From Paenarthrobacter sp. JL.01a (GTDB lineage Bacteria > Actinomycetota > Actinomycetes > Actinomycetales > Micrococcaceae), in NCBI RefSeq assembly GCF_025452095.1, contig NZ_CP104877.1:1116001-1180000 (forward strand): 64,000 nt of DNA, read 5' to 3'. Under the pieces are notes generated by a model, which had not been told where the DNA came from, did not search any database, and was given only the letters and a program-made list of their open reading frames with translations. Of this stretch, positions 8,972 through 18,756 are shown in pieces. How positions within the stretch are numbered: the first letter of the stretch is position 1; the number at the start of each line of letters is the position of its first letter. The translations under genes were made by a program, and so were the position numbers.

Positions 8972-9739
8972 ATGAAACTCGAAATTGCTGTGGTCAGTGC
9001 TGCCGGAGTCGGCGTCGCGGCCTCGGAAGGTGCGGACCGGGTGGAGCTCTGCAGCAGCCTGGAACTCGGCGGCGTCACGCCAAGCCAGGGACTGCTCGAA
9101 GCGGGCTTGGAGCACGCGGACGGGCGGTTGGAGATTTATCCGCTGGTCCGGTGCAGGCCCGGTGACTTCCTGTACTCGGCATCGGATGTCGACACCATGG
9201 TCCACGAAATCCGGCACTTGCTGTCCCAGGGCGCCCACGGTGTGGTGGTTGGAGCATTGACGCCATCGGGCGATGTGGACGTTCGTACGGTTCGTAGGCT
9301 GCTGGAGACTGCCCGTGAATCAAACCCCGACGCGGAAGTGACCTTCCACCGTGCGATCGACCAATCCCGGGACCCTCTGGCTGCGCTGGATCGACTCCTG
9401 GAACTGGGCTTCACGCGGGTCCTCACCTCCGGTCATGCACCAACGGCAGGTGCGGGCCTAGCAACGCTTGCCGGCATGGTGGAACGTGCTGGAGGGGATC
9501 TGGAGATCATGGCTGGTGGGGGACTGTCCTTGGCGGACATCCCGGCCATGCATGCCGCCGGGTTGTCCGCGGTCCACTTGTCGGCCAAAAAGACGATCTC
9601 CACGCTCAGCCAAGGAACGATTTCCCTGGGCACCCAGGACGGCAGCGATCCCACGGCCTACACCGTCACCGACCGGGAGATTGTGCGCGAAGCCAAGGCG
9701 AAGCTGAATGCCGTGAACCGCGCCGGCCAAGAGAGCTGA
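8972..9739 (+). CDS. cutC: CutC family protein
   Basis: The 255-residue protein matches CutC along its length. The N-terminal strand MKLEIAVVSAAG, the segment ADRVELCSSLELGGVTPSQG, the later EVTFHRAID and the glycine-rich EIMAGGGLS are characteristic of this TIM-barrel family. The name comes from copper tolerance work in E. coli. The biochemical activity remains uncertain, and a direct copper role should not be assumed here. It lies 25 bases after the thioesterase gene. Confidence 0.92.
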   Translation: MKLEIAVVSAAGVGVAASEGADRVELCSSLELGGVTPSQGLLEAGLEHADGRLEIYPLVRCRPGDFLYSASDVDTMVHEIRHLLSQGAHGVVVGALTPSGDVDVRTVRRLLETARESNPDAEVTFHRAIDQSRDPLAALDRLLELGFTRVLTSGHAPTAGAGLATLAGMVERAGGDLEIMAGGGLSLADIPAMHAAGLSAVHLSAKKTISTLSQGTISLGTQDGSDPTAYTVTDREIVREAKAKLNAVNRAGQES

Positions 9740-9886
9740 CAGTGTCCCGGTTGTCCAGGCTGGGAGCCGAAAATGGCAGTGAGTGCGCATCGTAATGACT
9801 CTTTACAGGGGGCACACCTGGGCCAATGATTGAAGGATTCACCAACTCGGTGGAACGCCCCACTGCAACCTTCAGGAGTCCCAGCG

Positions 9887-12800
9887 ATGCCGCTGCCCTC
9901 GCCGGTTTCACCGGCCCTCGTTTCCCCGCCAACCACCTCTCGAACCAACGTCATTGCTGGGGGCCATCCGGAGCTGGAATGCGCTGTGGCAACTTGGGAT
10001 AAATTCCTTTATGGGAACCACCGGTTCGTGGTCCAGGTTCATCCCACCAGGACCCTCCACAGGACTGCCGCCCACCGCGTGGTCCTGCCGTGGCGACGGC
10101 AGGACGCCGATCCCGCGTCCGTCGAGATCATCGTTGTCTCGGAGGCCACCGGATCACGGGTTCGCAACGTGGTGGTCGAAGAGGCCGGCAGGGAGTCCGG
10201 GACACTGGTGTTCGAAGCCGTGGACGGCCCCGGCATCTACTTCGTCTACTACCTGCCTTACGCCATGCTGGGCAAGCCCCACTATCCCCAGGCGCAGTAC
10301 CTCCCGCGACGTCCGGCCGCAGACCCGGCCTGGGCGGCCGCCGTCGGACCTTCGGTGTGGGCGCAGACTGGGACTGCTGAACTGCCCCGGGCCACGGTCC
10401 TTCGATACGAGGCCGCGAGCCGCCGCGACTCCTTCGCGCCCATGAACTTCACCGCCCGTGCCGGGGAATTGGAGCAGCTGCACCTGGACCATGCCGGGGA
10501 GCCCTTCCTGCTGTTTCAAGAAGACCGTCTGAACCCGATTTCCATGCGTTCGGAGCTTCCGGCCCACTGGGTGATCAACGGCCCGTCGTCCAACTTCCAC
10601 GGGTCCGCGCAGGCGGGGGAGGACTACGTCGTCCAACTCGGTCTCTATGCGCAGGAAGACATCGATGACATCAGAGTGGAGGTGTCGGGCATGGAAGGGC
10701 ACTGCATCACTACCGACGGCGTGGACCGCCATGGCCGGCCGTGGTCCAGAAGGAGCGTGTTGGCGGTCGCGGCACATACAGTGCAGGCACTGTATGTCGT
10801 TCTTCCGGTACCTGCAGACGCCGCGGGAACCACGCTCTCAGCGACGGTAGCAGTCACCGCAGCAAGCGCCTCCACCCAGGAGCACCAGCAGCTGGTCAAG
10901 GTCTCCCTGGACGTGGCACCGGACAGCGGCCCGGAAATCCTCGCGGGGGGCTTCGGGGATCCGCGCTTCTTGCGGCGGCTGGCGTGGCTGGATTCCAGCG
11001 TGGCCCAGGACGCGGAGCTCGTGGCACCCTTCACGGCCATCACGTTGGATGAGCCGAACAGGACTTTGGGAATCCTCGGCAGGACCCTGCAGTTGTCCGG
11101 CTCAGGCCTTCCGGCTCAGGTGACGTCCACCTTCACGGGAACGAACACCGCAACGGATGGTCCCGGCGTCGAGCTTTTTGACATCCCTATGAGGTTCGAC
11201 GTGGGGGACCTCCACTGGGACTATTCGCCGCTTACTTTCACCGTGGAGGGGCCGGCAAGGGTCAGTTGGCGGTGCCGGTGGACAGGCCACCACGGCAGCC
11301 AGTCTGCATCACGCCTGGAACTGACAGGCGTCCTCGACGCCGACGGCGCGGTGCAGTTCTCGCTGCAACTGACGTCGGACGCGCCTGTGGAAGTGCACGA
11401 CGTCGGCCTGCAGCTTGGGTTTCATGAGGCAACAGTGCCGTTCGCCATGGGCCTGGGCATCGCCGGTGGCCGGCGACCCGAAAGCATCGACTGGACCTGG
11501 GACGTTGCGGACAGGAATCAGGACGCACTATGGCTGGGCGGGGTGAACGCCGGAGTCCAGCTGGCACTGCGGGACGAGCACTACGAACGCCCGCTCAACA
11601 CCAACTTCTACAAGGAGAAACCACTGGTGGAGCCGGTGTCGTGGGCCAACCGCCAGGCAGGGGAAGGAGTGGTTCGTGGTGGTGTGGGCCTGCGGACCGG
11701 CGAGAGTAAGGTGACGGTGCGCGCCTACAGTGGCGCCCGGACCCTGCAGCCCGCCCAGCCGCTCCATTTCGATTTCAGGCTCCTGCTGACGCCGTTCAAG
11801 GTGATCGAACCCGGCAAGCACCTGTCCAAGCGCTATTTCCATGAGCCTGCCGAGCCTTCGCACATCAAAGCAGCCGGAGCCACTGTGGTGAACATCCACC
11901 ACGCCACGGCCCCCGCTCCGTACATCAACGACCCCCTGTTGACGGGGGACACGCTCCGGGCGTACATCGCTAAATGCCACGAGCACGGGCTCAAAGCCAA
12001 GGTCTACAACACAGTGCGTGAACTCACCTTCCACAGCCCCGAACTGCTTCCATTGCTGCAGCTGGACCATGAGATTTTCAGCGACGGGCCAGGCAAGGGC
12101 CACATGTGGCTGCAGGAGCACGCAGGCAGCGGCTACGTCTCGGCGTGGTTCGCCCCCAATGTGGACGACATCGCCGTGGTCACCACGGGCGAGTCCCGCT
12201 GGGAGAACTTCTACGTGCGCAGCCTGGCTGAACTTGCCAAGGGGGAGGACGGCATTGACGGCATCTACCTGGATGACATTGCCTATGACCGCCATGCCAT
12301 GCTGCGGGTCCGCAAAGTCCTGGAGAGAGCCTGCCTGGACCGGGGGGCCGAGGGGCCGGAAATAGACCTCCATTCCGCCAACCAATTCACGGCCCACGAC
12401 GGGTACGCTTCTTCGGCAAACCTGTACATGGAGCAGTTGCCCTATGTGGACCGGCTGTGGCTGGGGGAGTACTTCGACTACCACGGCACAGGCCCGGACT
12501 ATTGGCTGGTGGAACTGTCCGGGATCCCGTTCGGCCTCATGGGCGAGATGCTCGAAGGCGGCGGCAATCCCTGGCGCGGCATGGTGTTCGGCATGACGGG
12601 CAGGGCACCGGCCGTGGACAACCGTGCCTTGTGGGAGTTCTGGGCACAGCATGGGCTCGAGCAAGCGCAGATGCATGGCTTCTGGGATCCCCAGGCGCCG
12701 GTGAGGAGCAACCATCCCGATGTCCTGGCCACCACGTGGATTTCCGGGGACAAGGCAGTGGTGGCGTTGGCTTCCTGGGCCGAGGAGACTGTGCACGTGA

Positions 12801-12952
12801 GCTTGAATTTCGACGCCGGATCGGCCCACCTCGCGTCCCTGCCCATCGAGGCCCCGGCGATCCGTGGCTTCCAATCCGCAGCGAGCCATGGGCCCGCCGA
12901 AACAATGACCATCGAGCCGCAGCGCGGCGTCCTCTTGACGATCGGATTCTGA
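9887..12952 (+). CDS. Large glycoside-hydrolase-like protein (DUF6067 type)
   Basis: The 1021-residue protein has beta-rich N-terminal regions (about 30-560) and a C-terminal barrel-like part with IYLDDIAYDR near residue 794, resembling active-site segments of clan GH-D-like barrels, then MEQLPYVDRLWLGEYFDY. It fits the DUF6067 'glycoside hydrolase domain' class, but no substrate is known to me. No signal peptide or membrane segment is visible, so it should be cytosolic. ATG 9887 is preceded by AGGAG (9874-9878). The TTG-initiated extension from 9830 is unlikely. The next gene starts one base after its stop, so the pair form an operon. Confidence 0.6.
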   Translation: MPLPSPVSPALVSPPTTSRTNVIAGGHPELECAVATWDKFLYGNHRFVVQVHPTRTLHRTAAHRVVLPWRRQDADPASVEIIVVSEATGSRVRNVVVEEAGRESGTLVFEAVDGPGIYFVYYLPYAMLGKPHYPQAQYLPRRPAADPAWAAAVGPSVWAQTGTAELPRATVLRYEAASRRDSFAPMNFTARAGELEQLHLDHAGEPFLLFQEDRLNPISMRSELPAHWVINGPSSNFHGSAQAGEDYVVQLGLYAQEDIDDIRVEVSGMEGHCITTDGVDRHGRPWSRRSVLAVAAHTVQALYVVLPVPADAAGTTLSATVAVTAASASTQEHQQLVKVSLDVAPDSGPEILAGGFGDPRFLRRLAWLDSSVAQDAELVAPFTAITLDEPNRTLGILGRTLQLSGSGLPAQVTSTFTGTNTATDGPGVELFDIPMRFDVGDLHWDYSPLTFTVEGPARVSWRCRWTGHHGSQSASRLELTGVLDADGAVQFSLQLTSDAPVEVHDVGLQLGFHEATVPFAMGLGIAGGRRPESIDWTWDVADRNQDALWLGGVNAGVQLALRDEHYERPLNTNFYKEKPLVEPVSWANRQAGEGVVRGGVGLRTGESKVTVRAYSGARTLQPAQPLHFDFRLLLTPFKVIEPGKHLSKRYFHEPAEPSHIKAAGATVVNIHHATAPAPYINDPLLTGDTLRAYIAKCHEHGLKAKVYNTVRELTFHSPELLPLLQLDHEIFSDGPGKGHMWLQEHAGSGYVSAWFAPNVDDIAVVTTGESRWENFYVRSLAELAKGEDGIDGIYLDDIAYDRHAMLRVRKVLERACLDRGAEGPEIDLHSANQFTAHDGYASSANLYMEQLPYVDRLWLGEYFDYHGTGPDYWLVELSGIPFGLMGEMLEGGGNPWRGMVFGMTGRAPAVDNRALWEFWAQHGLEQAQMHGFWDPQAPVRSNHPDVLATTWISGDKAVVALASWAEETVHVSLNFDAGSAHLASLPIEAPAIRGFQSAASHGPAETMTIEPQRGVLLTIGF

Positions 12953-12953
12953 C

Positions 12954-14891
12954 GTGCCAAGCACCGCAACCTCCACCCTTACCGTCACCACCATCGCCCT
13001 GACCATGGCCGAACTCGGTCCGCTGAACCCGCTTCCCGTTGTCGCAGCCGAACTCGACCAGCCCTACACCGTGGGAGACGGCGTGCCGGAGGCACTCCAG
13101 GCCTCGACCCGCTATGGAGTCGTGCCGAACGTGTACCCGTACCTCATGCAGGACGGCTACAGCCGCGACGCCGCACCCAGGGAGGTGCCCGCCGTCGTGC
13201 TTGAAAACAGCAAGCTCAAGGTGACGGTCCTGCCGTCGCTGGGTGGCCGTATCTGGGAGATCTTCGACAAGGCGACCGGCAAGCAGCTCCTGCACACCCA
13301 CGATGCCCCGCAGCTGGCCAACATCGCACTGCGAAAGGCCTGGTTCGCCGGCGGTTTGGAGTGGAATATCGGCACCCGGGGACACTCGCCCACCAGTTGC
13401 GACCCCCTGCACGCGGCGATCGTGCACACTCCGGATGGCAAACACGTCCTGCGCATGTGGGAGTACGAGCGGCTCCGTGAGGTGGTGTTCCAGGTGGACA
13501 TCTGGCTGCCCGCGGATTCTCCCGTGGTGTTCGCTGCGGTCCGGATCCGGAACCCGAACGACCACGATGTACCGATGTACTGGTGGAGCAATGCCGCCAT
13601 CCCGGAAACGGACCAAACCCGTGTGATCGCGCCGGCCCACGAAGCGTACGGCAGCGACTACGCTACGGACATCACCCGCGTCCGTCCCACCACCCATGAG
13701 GGCCGTGACGGCACGTGGCTGGTCAACAACCCGCACGCGGCGGACTTCTTCTTCGACATCGACCCCTCCGAACGGCGTTGGGTGGTGGCAGCGGACGACG
13801 ACGGCGACGGACTGACCATGTTGTCCACAGGGCTCCTGCGGGGAAAGAAGCTCTTCGTGTGGGGCCAGGGCCAAGGCGGCAAACGCTGGCAGGAATGGCT
13901 GAGCCCCGGCGCAGGTCCTTATGCGGAAATCCAGGCCGGTTTGGCGCAGACCCAGTTTGAGCATTTGCTGATGCCTGCGGGCGCGCAGTGGGCGTGGGTG
14001 GAGGCGTATGGCAACGGACATTTGGACGCCGGCGCCTCGCACGGGACGGACTGGGACGCTGCGGTTACCCACGCCGGGGAGCGCTTGGAGGACCTCCTGC
14101 CGCATGACGAACTTGAGGCCATGCTCCCTGCAGCGATCAGCAACGCCGACGTGCCGCCGTCGAAAATGCTGTTGCAAGGAAGCGGATGGGGCGTCGTGGA
14201 ACGGACCCGGCGCCGACGCCTTGGCCGAAAGTGGGTGGATGAGAGCGGAACACCGTTCGTGGACGAAAGCATCACAGCTGATCAGGAACCTTGGCTTGGG
14301 CTGCTGAAGGGACAAACGTTCGACGGCGCCCCCGGTTACGTTGCGGGAGTCGACTGGGAGGAGTTGCTCGCAGCACAGGACAGTCCTGAGGCGCTCTTCC
14401 ACCTGGCCACCATGCGGCATGCCAGGCAGGACCTGGCAGGTGCAAAGGAAGGTTATCTGAAGGTCCTGGAGGCCAAGGGCGTCCGGCGTCGGACCCGGGC
14501 TTTGGCGCAACGCGGACTGGGCTTGGCCTTGCTGGCGGCGGGGAAGGATGAGGAAGGCCTTGCCGAACTTCGGACGGGTGTCGAAACCGATTCGACTGCC
14601 ACTGCCTTGCTGCTGGAAGCGGTGACGCTGAGCATCCGGCACGGCGACCCCGTCATGGCGCTGGACCTGGTGGAGTCGGCACCCAGCGGGGGACCCGCCG
14701 TCGGACGCTTGCGGTTCCTTAGGGCGCTGGCGCTCGCCAGGGGCGGGCACGGAGCCGAGGCCGCAGCGATCCTGCGTGAGGGCGTCGAGGTTCCCGATCT
14801 CCGTGAGGGAGAGGATGCCATCGCGGCACTCTGGCAGGAAGTGTGCCCGGAGGAGCCGGTGCCTGCGGCCTACCAATTCGGGATGCACTAG
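12954..14891 (+). CDS. DUF5107 protein with C-terminal TPR-like repeats
   Basis: The 645-residue protein has an N-terminal beta-sandwich region typical of DUF5107 (about 60-400), with LPSLGGRIWEIFDKATGKQL and later GLEWNIGTRGHSP, related to galactose-mutarotase-like folds. The C-terminal third (about 480-640) is helical with Ala/Leu/Gly repeat spacing like tetratricopeptide repeats. GTG 12954 lies one base after the upstream stop. ATG 13005 is an alternative start. Tight coupling to the glycoside-hydrolase-like gene suggests that both handle one glycan or glycoside. A mutarotase-like or glycan-binding role is inference. Confidence 0.7.
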   Translation: MPSTATSTLTVTTIALTMAELGPLNPLPVVAAELDQPYTVGDGVPEALQASTRYGVVPNVYPYLMQDGYSRDAAPREVPAVVLENSKLKVTVLPSLGGRIWEIFDKATGKQLLHTHDAPQLANIALRKAWFAGGLEWNIGTRGHSPTSCDPLHAAIVHTPDGKHVLRMWEYERLREVVFQVDIWLPADSPVVFAAVRIRNPNDHDVPMYWWSNAAIPETDQTRVIAPAHEAYGSDYATDITRVRPTTHEGRDGTWLVNNPHAADFFFDIDPSERRWVVAADDDGDGLTMLSTGLLRGKKLFVWGQGQGGKRWQEWLSPGAGPYAEIQAGLAQTQFEHLLMPAGAQWAWVEAYGNGHLDAGASHGTDWDAAVTHAGERLEDLLPHDELEAMLPAAISNADVPPSKMLLQGSGWGVVERTRRRRLGRKWVDESGTPFVDESITADQEPWLGLLKGQTFDGAPGYVAGVDWEELLAAQDSPEALFHLATMRHARQDLAGAKEGYLKVLEAKGVRRRTRALAQRGLGLALLAAGKDEEGLAELRTGVETDSTATALLLEAVTLSIRHGDPVMALDLVESAPSGGPAVGRLRFLRALALARGGHGAEAAAILREGVEVPDLREGEDAIAALWQEVCPEEPVPAAYQFGMH

Positions 14892-14950
14892 CACGGAAAG
14901 CTTGTGGATATCCAGATGCTTGGCTAAACCAAACAAGGTAAGTTGGCAGG

Positions 14951-17182
14951 GTGATTCCCTCCTTGAAACCTGCCATTGACCGCGCCCCCGGAGTCTCCAA
15001 AGAGATCGAGGACGCAGCTTGGTATGTGCTCGGTCCGGCGCTTCACGGCAAACCCTCGGCGCTGGACGGCCGGACACTGACCTGGACTGCGGATGCTGCT
15101 GCCGAGCTGCTGGAAAGGCTCGAGCGCGGCGTTGAGGATTCCAAGGCGCCTATGATGACCAACCTGCGGCAAAACCTCGAAGGTGCCTCACGGGAAGCGA
15201 AACTGCTGGCCGTGGAATTGCTGTTCCTGCAGTCGTTGCCGCTGGCCCACGAGGTCAAGTCGCTCAGGGTCAAACGCGCCCGCGTGGCCGAGGCAGCGTC
15301 CTGGGTTGAACCGCCCGTTGAGCTCCCGGAAGAGCTGTACCAGGGCATGACGGACCACGGTGTGATCCGTGACCGCACAGCAGAGTTCAACTGGACCATC
15401 TGGGACCACCTGAAGTGGCTGTGCCGCTTTGTTGCCCACGTGGACAGCCAGAGCACGGAGACCATCAACCGGGCGCTGAGCGACCCGCACGCCTTTCATG
15501 AACTCGCAGCCGCAACACCGGAAGACCAGCCGGCCCTGCGCCGGAGCATTGAGTACTTGGTATGGCCGAGCTACTTCGAGCCGGTGGTGGCCGATGTGGA
15601 ACGCCGCGAAATCCGGGACGCCTTTGCCTCGTTGGTCGGTGGCGCCAAGGGTGACACGGACGAGGACATCACGGCCGACATTCACCGCATCCGCCTGCAC
15701 CTGGACGAGCAAGCCGGGCAGCGGATCGACTGGTATGCCCGCCAGTTGGTCAGCCAATGGCGCAAGGTGGGGGATCCGGGGCGCCGGTCATGGCTGCTGC
15801 GCACCCACCACGACAACGCGGAACTGCTCGCCTCCTGGGTTGCCGAGGAAAAGGCCACCCTTGATGTCCAGCACCTCCGTACTCTGACGGCCGGAGTCAC
15901 CGCCGGGGTAGTGCAGCACGCCGTGGACGAGGACTATAAACACCTCGGCTATGTGGAACGTGAAGACACCAAAACGGCCGTGTTCGCCTTCCTCACAGTC
16001 ATGAAACCGGGTGACCTCACGCTGTACCAGCACGCTGGCCGGGTACGTGTGGGAGTAGTCCTTGGCGAGCCCGAGCACGACGAGGACAACCGGCGCATCC
16101 GCCGCAAGGTCCGCTGGTTCGATGACAGCTACGCCATTCCCGAACTGCCCCGCCACGCCCAGCGGCAGCTGTCCACCCCAGGCATCCTGGTGGACGTCAC
16201 CAGGGTCATCCAAGCTCTTCAGGAACTACTCCCCGTTGAGGCAGAAACCGACGGTGAGGACGAAGCGCCGCCGACGGTCGCCGTCGAGGTCGTCCAGCAG
16301 GGGTTCCGTCCCCTCACGGAAGAATTCGCGGCTTCGCTGCACATGGACCTGGAGCCGCTTCAGGAGATCGCGGAACTGCTGGAAGAGAACCGCCAGCTGG
16401 TGCTCTACGGCCCTCCGGGTACAGGCAAGACCTACCTCGCCAAGCACTTGGCTGCAGAGCTTGCCGGCGACCACACGGACGAACGCGTGAAGCTTGTCCA
16501 GTTCCATCCTTCGTACGCCTACGAGGACTTCTTTGAGGGGTACCGGCCCGACAAGACCGACGACGGCCAGGTCTCCTTCAAGCTCGTGGCCGGACCGCTG
16601 CGACGGCTCGCGGAGGAAGCGGCCAAGCCGGAGAACGCCCACAAGCCGTACTTCCTGATCATCGACGAAATGAACCGCGCCAACCTGGCCAAGGTCTTCG
16701 GTGAGCTGTACTTCCTGCTGGAGTACCGGGATGACCGCATCTACCTGCAGTACAGCCCGAATGAGCCCTTCAGCCTGCCGGACAACCTGTACATCATTGG
16801 CACCATGAACACCGCTGACCGCTCCATCGCCATGATGGACGCGGCCATCCGGCGCCGCTTCGCGTTCATCGAGTTGCACCCGAAAGTTGAACCGGTGCGC
16901 GGTTCGCTGCGCCGGTTCCTGGAAGCCCGCGGCTTGGACACGCTGAACGCGGACCTGCTGGACGCCCTCAACGATGCAATCGACGACTGGGACCGGGACC
17001 TCATGATCGGACCGTCGTACTTCATGAAGAACGCGGCACAGAACCCCACCGGCCTGCGCCGTATCTGGAAGTACGAACTCATGCCGCTGCTGGAGGAGCA
17101 CTACCACGGGCAACTGAACCGAGCCCAGCTGGAAGAGCGCTTCGGCCTGGACCAGTTGCTGGGACGTCTTGGCGACCGCTAG
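14951..17182 (+). CDS. mcrB: McrB-type AAA+ restriction ATPase/GTPase
   Basis: The 743-residue protein has a C-terminal AAA+ domain of the McrB class: Walker A YGPPGTGKTYLAKH near residue 487, Walker B FLIIDEMNRAN near 570, and the McrB hallmark MNTADRSIAMMDAAIRRRF near 619. The first 450 residues are not the classical E. coli McrB DNA-binding domain and are largely unassigned; they should recognise the modified target. The gene overlaps mcrC. E. coli McrB hydrolyses GTP and loads McrC on methylcytosine-containing DNA. Base specificity here is unknown. GTG 14951 is the annotated start. Confidence 0.88.
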   Translation: MIPSLKPAIDRAPGVSKEIEDAAWYVLGPALHGKPSALDGRTLTWTADAAAELLERLERGVEDSKAPMMTNLRQNLEGASREAKLLAVELLFLQSLPLAHEVKSLRVKRARVAEAASWVEPPVELPEELYQGMTDHGVIRDRTAEFNWTIWDHLKWLCRFVAHVDSQSTETINRALSDPHAFHELAAATPEDQPALRRSIEYLVWPSYFEPVVADVERREIRDAFASLVGGAKGDTDEDITADIHRIRLHLDEQAGQRIDWYARQLVSQWRKVGDPGRRSWLLRTHHDNAELLASWVAEEKATLDVQHLRTLTAGVTAGVVQHAVDEDYKHLGYVEREDTKTAVFAFLTVMKPGDLTLYQHAGRVRVGVVLGEPEHDEDNRRIRRKVRWFDDSYAIPELPRHAQRQLSTPGILVDVTRVIQALQELLPVEAETDGEDEAPPTVAVEVVQQGFRPLTEEFAASLHMDLEPLQEIAELLEENRQLVLYGPPGTGKTYLAKHLAAELAGDHTDERVKLVQFHPSYAYEDFFEGYRPDKTDDGQVSFKLVAGPLRRLAEEAAKPENAHKPYFLIIDEMNRANLAKVFGELYFLLEYRDDRIYLQYSPNEPFSLPDNLYIIGTMNTADRSIAMMDAAIRRRFAFIELHPKVEPVRGSLRRFLEARGLDTLNADLLDALNDAIDDWDRDLMIGPSYFMKNAAQNPTGLRRIWKYELMPLLEEHYHGQLNRAQLEERFGLDQLLGRLGDR

Positions 17183-18464
17183 CGCCATCCCCCCAAGGCC
17201 GGCAAGGGCACCGGCCAGTGCCAGGAAACCCATCACCGGGCCCCGGCATATCGTCATGGACGAGCTCTCCGGTGGGGTGGTGGAGAAGCTTGATCCCGAA
17301 TCCGCTGCGTTCGTCAACACCAGTGGGCTGGCCAAAGCCTCGCCCATGGGCATGGGGCTGTACCGCATCGAGCCGGCCGGCAAGGTGGGCTCCGTGCGGA
17401 CGGCCACCATCCAATTGGAGGTCCGGCCCAAGGACCGGCTGGGCCTGAACCGTCTGCTGTTCCTGCTCAGCTATGCCGGCGAGCAAGGCTTCCGGGACCA
17501 CTCCGTGGAAGCCGTGGAGCACCCGGACCTGTGGAGCGCGCTCGCCGAATCCCTGGCCCAGCTGGCGGACAAGGCCCTCAGCCGTGGAGTCCTCCAGGGT
17601 TACCTCAACGTGGAGGAATCGTTGCGGACCGTTAAGGGCCGGATCCGCATCTCGGACCAGATCTCCCGGCGCCCCGGAATGTTGGTGCCGCTGGAGGTCT
17701 CCTACGACGAATTTACCGAGGACATCGCCGAAAACCGCATCCTCCGAGCCGCCTTGGAACGCATGGGACAGGTTCCGGGGGTCCGGCCCGACGTCTTGAG
17801 CCGCCTGCGGCAGCTCAAGGGAAAGCTCGACGCCGTCACCCGCCTCCAGCCCGGTGCGCCGCTGCCGCCGTGGCGGGCCAGCCGCATGAATCTTCGCTTC
17901 CACGCCGCGCTTCGCCTGGCTGAAGTCATCCTGCGCAACGGCTCCGCGGAGGCAGGCCAAGGCAAACAGCGCACGGCATCGTTCGTGGTGGACATGGCGC
18001 AGGTGTTCGAAGAGTTCGTGGGGACTGCCCTCCGGAGCGCCATGAGCGCTTATCCGGGGGAGATGCGCCTCCAGTACGGCGCACTCCTCAACGAAGCCGT
18101 CCGCGATTCCGACCGTTTGACCGTCCGGCCCGATGCCGTCCATTTCCTCGGTGGCCGTCCCGTGGTGGTCTACGACTCCAAATACAAGGCAGCGTCCGAC
18201 GCCGGAGCCTCCCTCAGCGCGGACCACTACCAGTTGTTGGCCTACTGCACGGCCCTGCGGGTTCCCACGGCCTGGCTGGTTTATGCAGGAGCCGGGGAAG
18301 TGAAACTGCGGCGCATCCTGAACACCGACATCGATATCGTCGAGTACCCGCTGGACCTGTCCCGGCCGCCGTCGGAAATCCTGGCCGCCGTGGCTGACCT
18401 CGCGGAACAGTCCTGGGGCGAGGTCGTCCGCCAGGCTGTGGCGGGACGGTCGGCGTCGGACTAG
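17169..18464 (+). CDS. mcrC: McrC-type restriction nuclease subunit
   Basis: The protein contains the PD-(D/E)XK nuclease signature near residues 318-340: LTVRPDAVHF followed by VVVYDSKYKA (catalytic Asp, then D-S-K). The earlier segment YDEFTEDIAENRILRAAL is typical of McrC. The TTG start at 17169 overlaps mcrB by 14 bases and gives 431 residues. ATG 17256 would give 402 residues and lacks a ribosome binding site, so the true start is uncertain. With McrB it should form a type IV (modification-dependent) restriction enzyme. No methylase gene is adjacent. Confidence 0.88.
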   Translation: MATASAIPPRPARAPASARKPITGPRHIVMDELSGGVVEKLDPESAAFVNTSGLAKASPMGMGLYRIEPAGKVGSVRTATIQLEVRPKDRLGLNRLLFLLSYAGEQGFRDHSVEAVEHPDLWSALAESLAQLADKALSRGVLQGYLNVEESLRTVKGRIRISDQISRRPGMLVPLEVSYDEFTEDIAENRILRAALERMGQVPGVRPDVLSRLRQLKGKLDAVTRLQPGAPLPPWRASRMNLRFHAALRLAEVILRNGSAEAGQGKQRTASFVVDMAQVFEEFVGTALRSAMSAYPGEMRLQYGALLNEAVRDSDRLTVRPDAVHFLGGRPVVVYDSKYKAASDAGASLSADHYQLLAYCTALRVPTAWLVYAGAGEVKLRRILNTDIDIVEYPLDLSRPPSEILAAVADLAEQSWGEVVRQAVAGRSASD

Positions 18465-18499
18465 CCTGAGAAGTACACCGTTCGCCGATAGGAGGCACT

Positions 18500-18754
18500 A
18501 TGGCCGGCAAGAAGTCGTGGCGGGATATGAGCAAGGGGCAGCGCGTATCCGTGGTGCTCAGTGGCGCAGTCAACCTGGCGTTGCTGGTTGCCGCCCAGCG
18601 CAGCCTCGGCCGGACTCCCGATTCACAAATCCGGGGCAAGAAGGCGCTGTGGCGTGCGGCGTCGTTCATCAACTTCTTTGGCCCGGTCAGCTACTTCCTG
18701 TTCGGCCGGCGTCGCGAATCCGGGCTGGTAGGCGGGACACCCGCCACGCGGTAG
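18500..18754 (+). CDS. Small membrane protein, PLDc_N-like
   Basis: The 84-residue protein has two membrane segments (about 19-37 and 52-68). The second, SFINFFGPVSYFLFGRRRE, resembles the N-terminal anchor domain of phospholipase D/cardiolipin synthase proteins, although no nuclease domain follows. AGGAGG at about 18490-18495 supports ATG 18500. It ends two bases before the convergent histidine kinase stop. Function is unknown. Confidence 0.75.
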   Translation: MAGKKSWRDMSKGQRVSVVLSGAVNLALLVAAQRSLGRTPDSQIRGKKALWRAASFINFFGPVSYFLFGRRRESGLVGGTPATR

Positions 18755-18756
18755 GG

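Noticed and set aside
14951..18464. McrBC as part of a defence island
   Set aside because: The neighbours are metabolic and regulatory genes. No other defence system or integration signature adjoins the pair.
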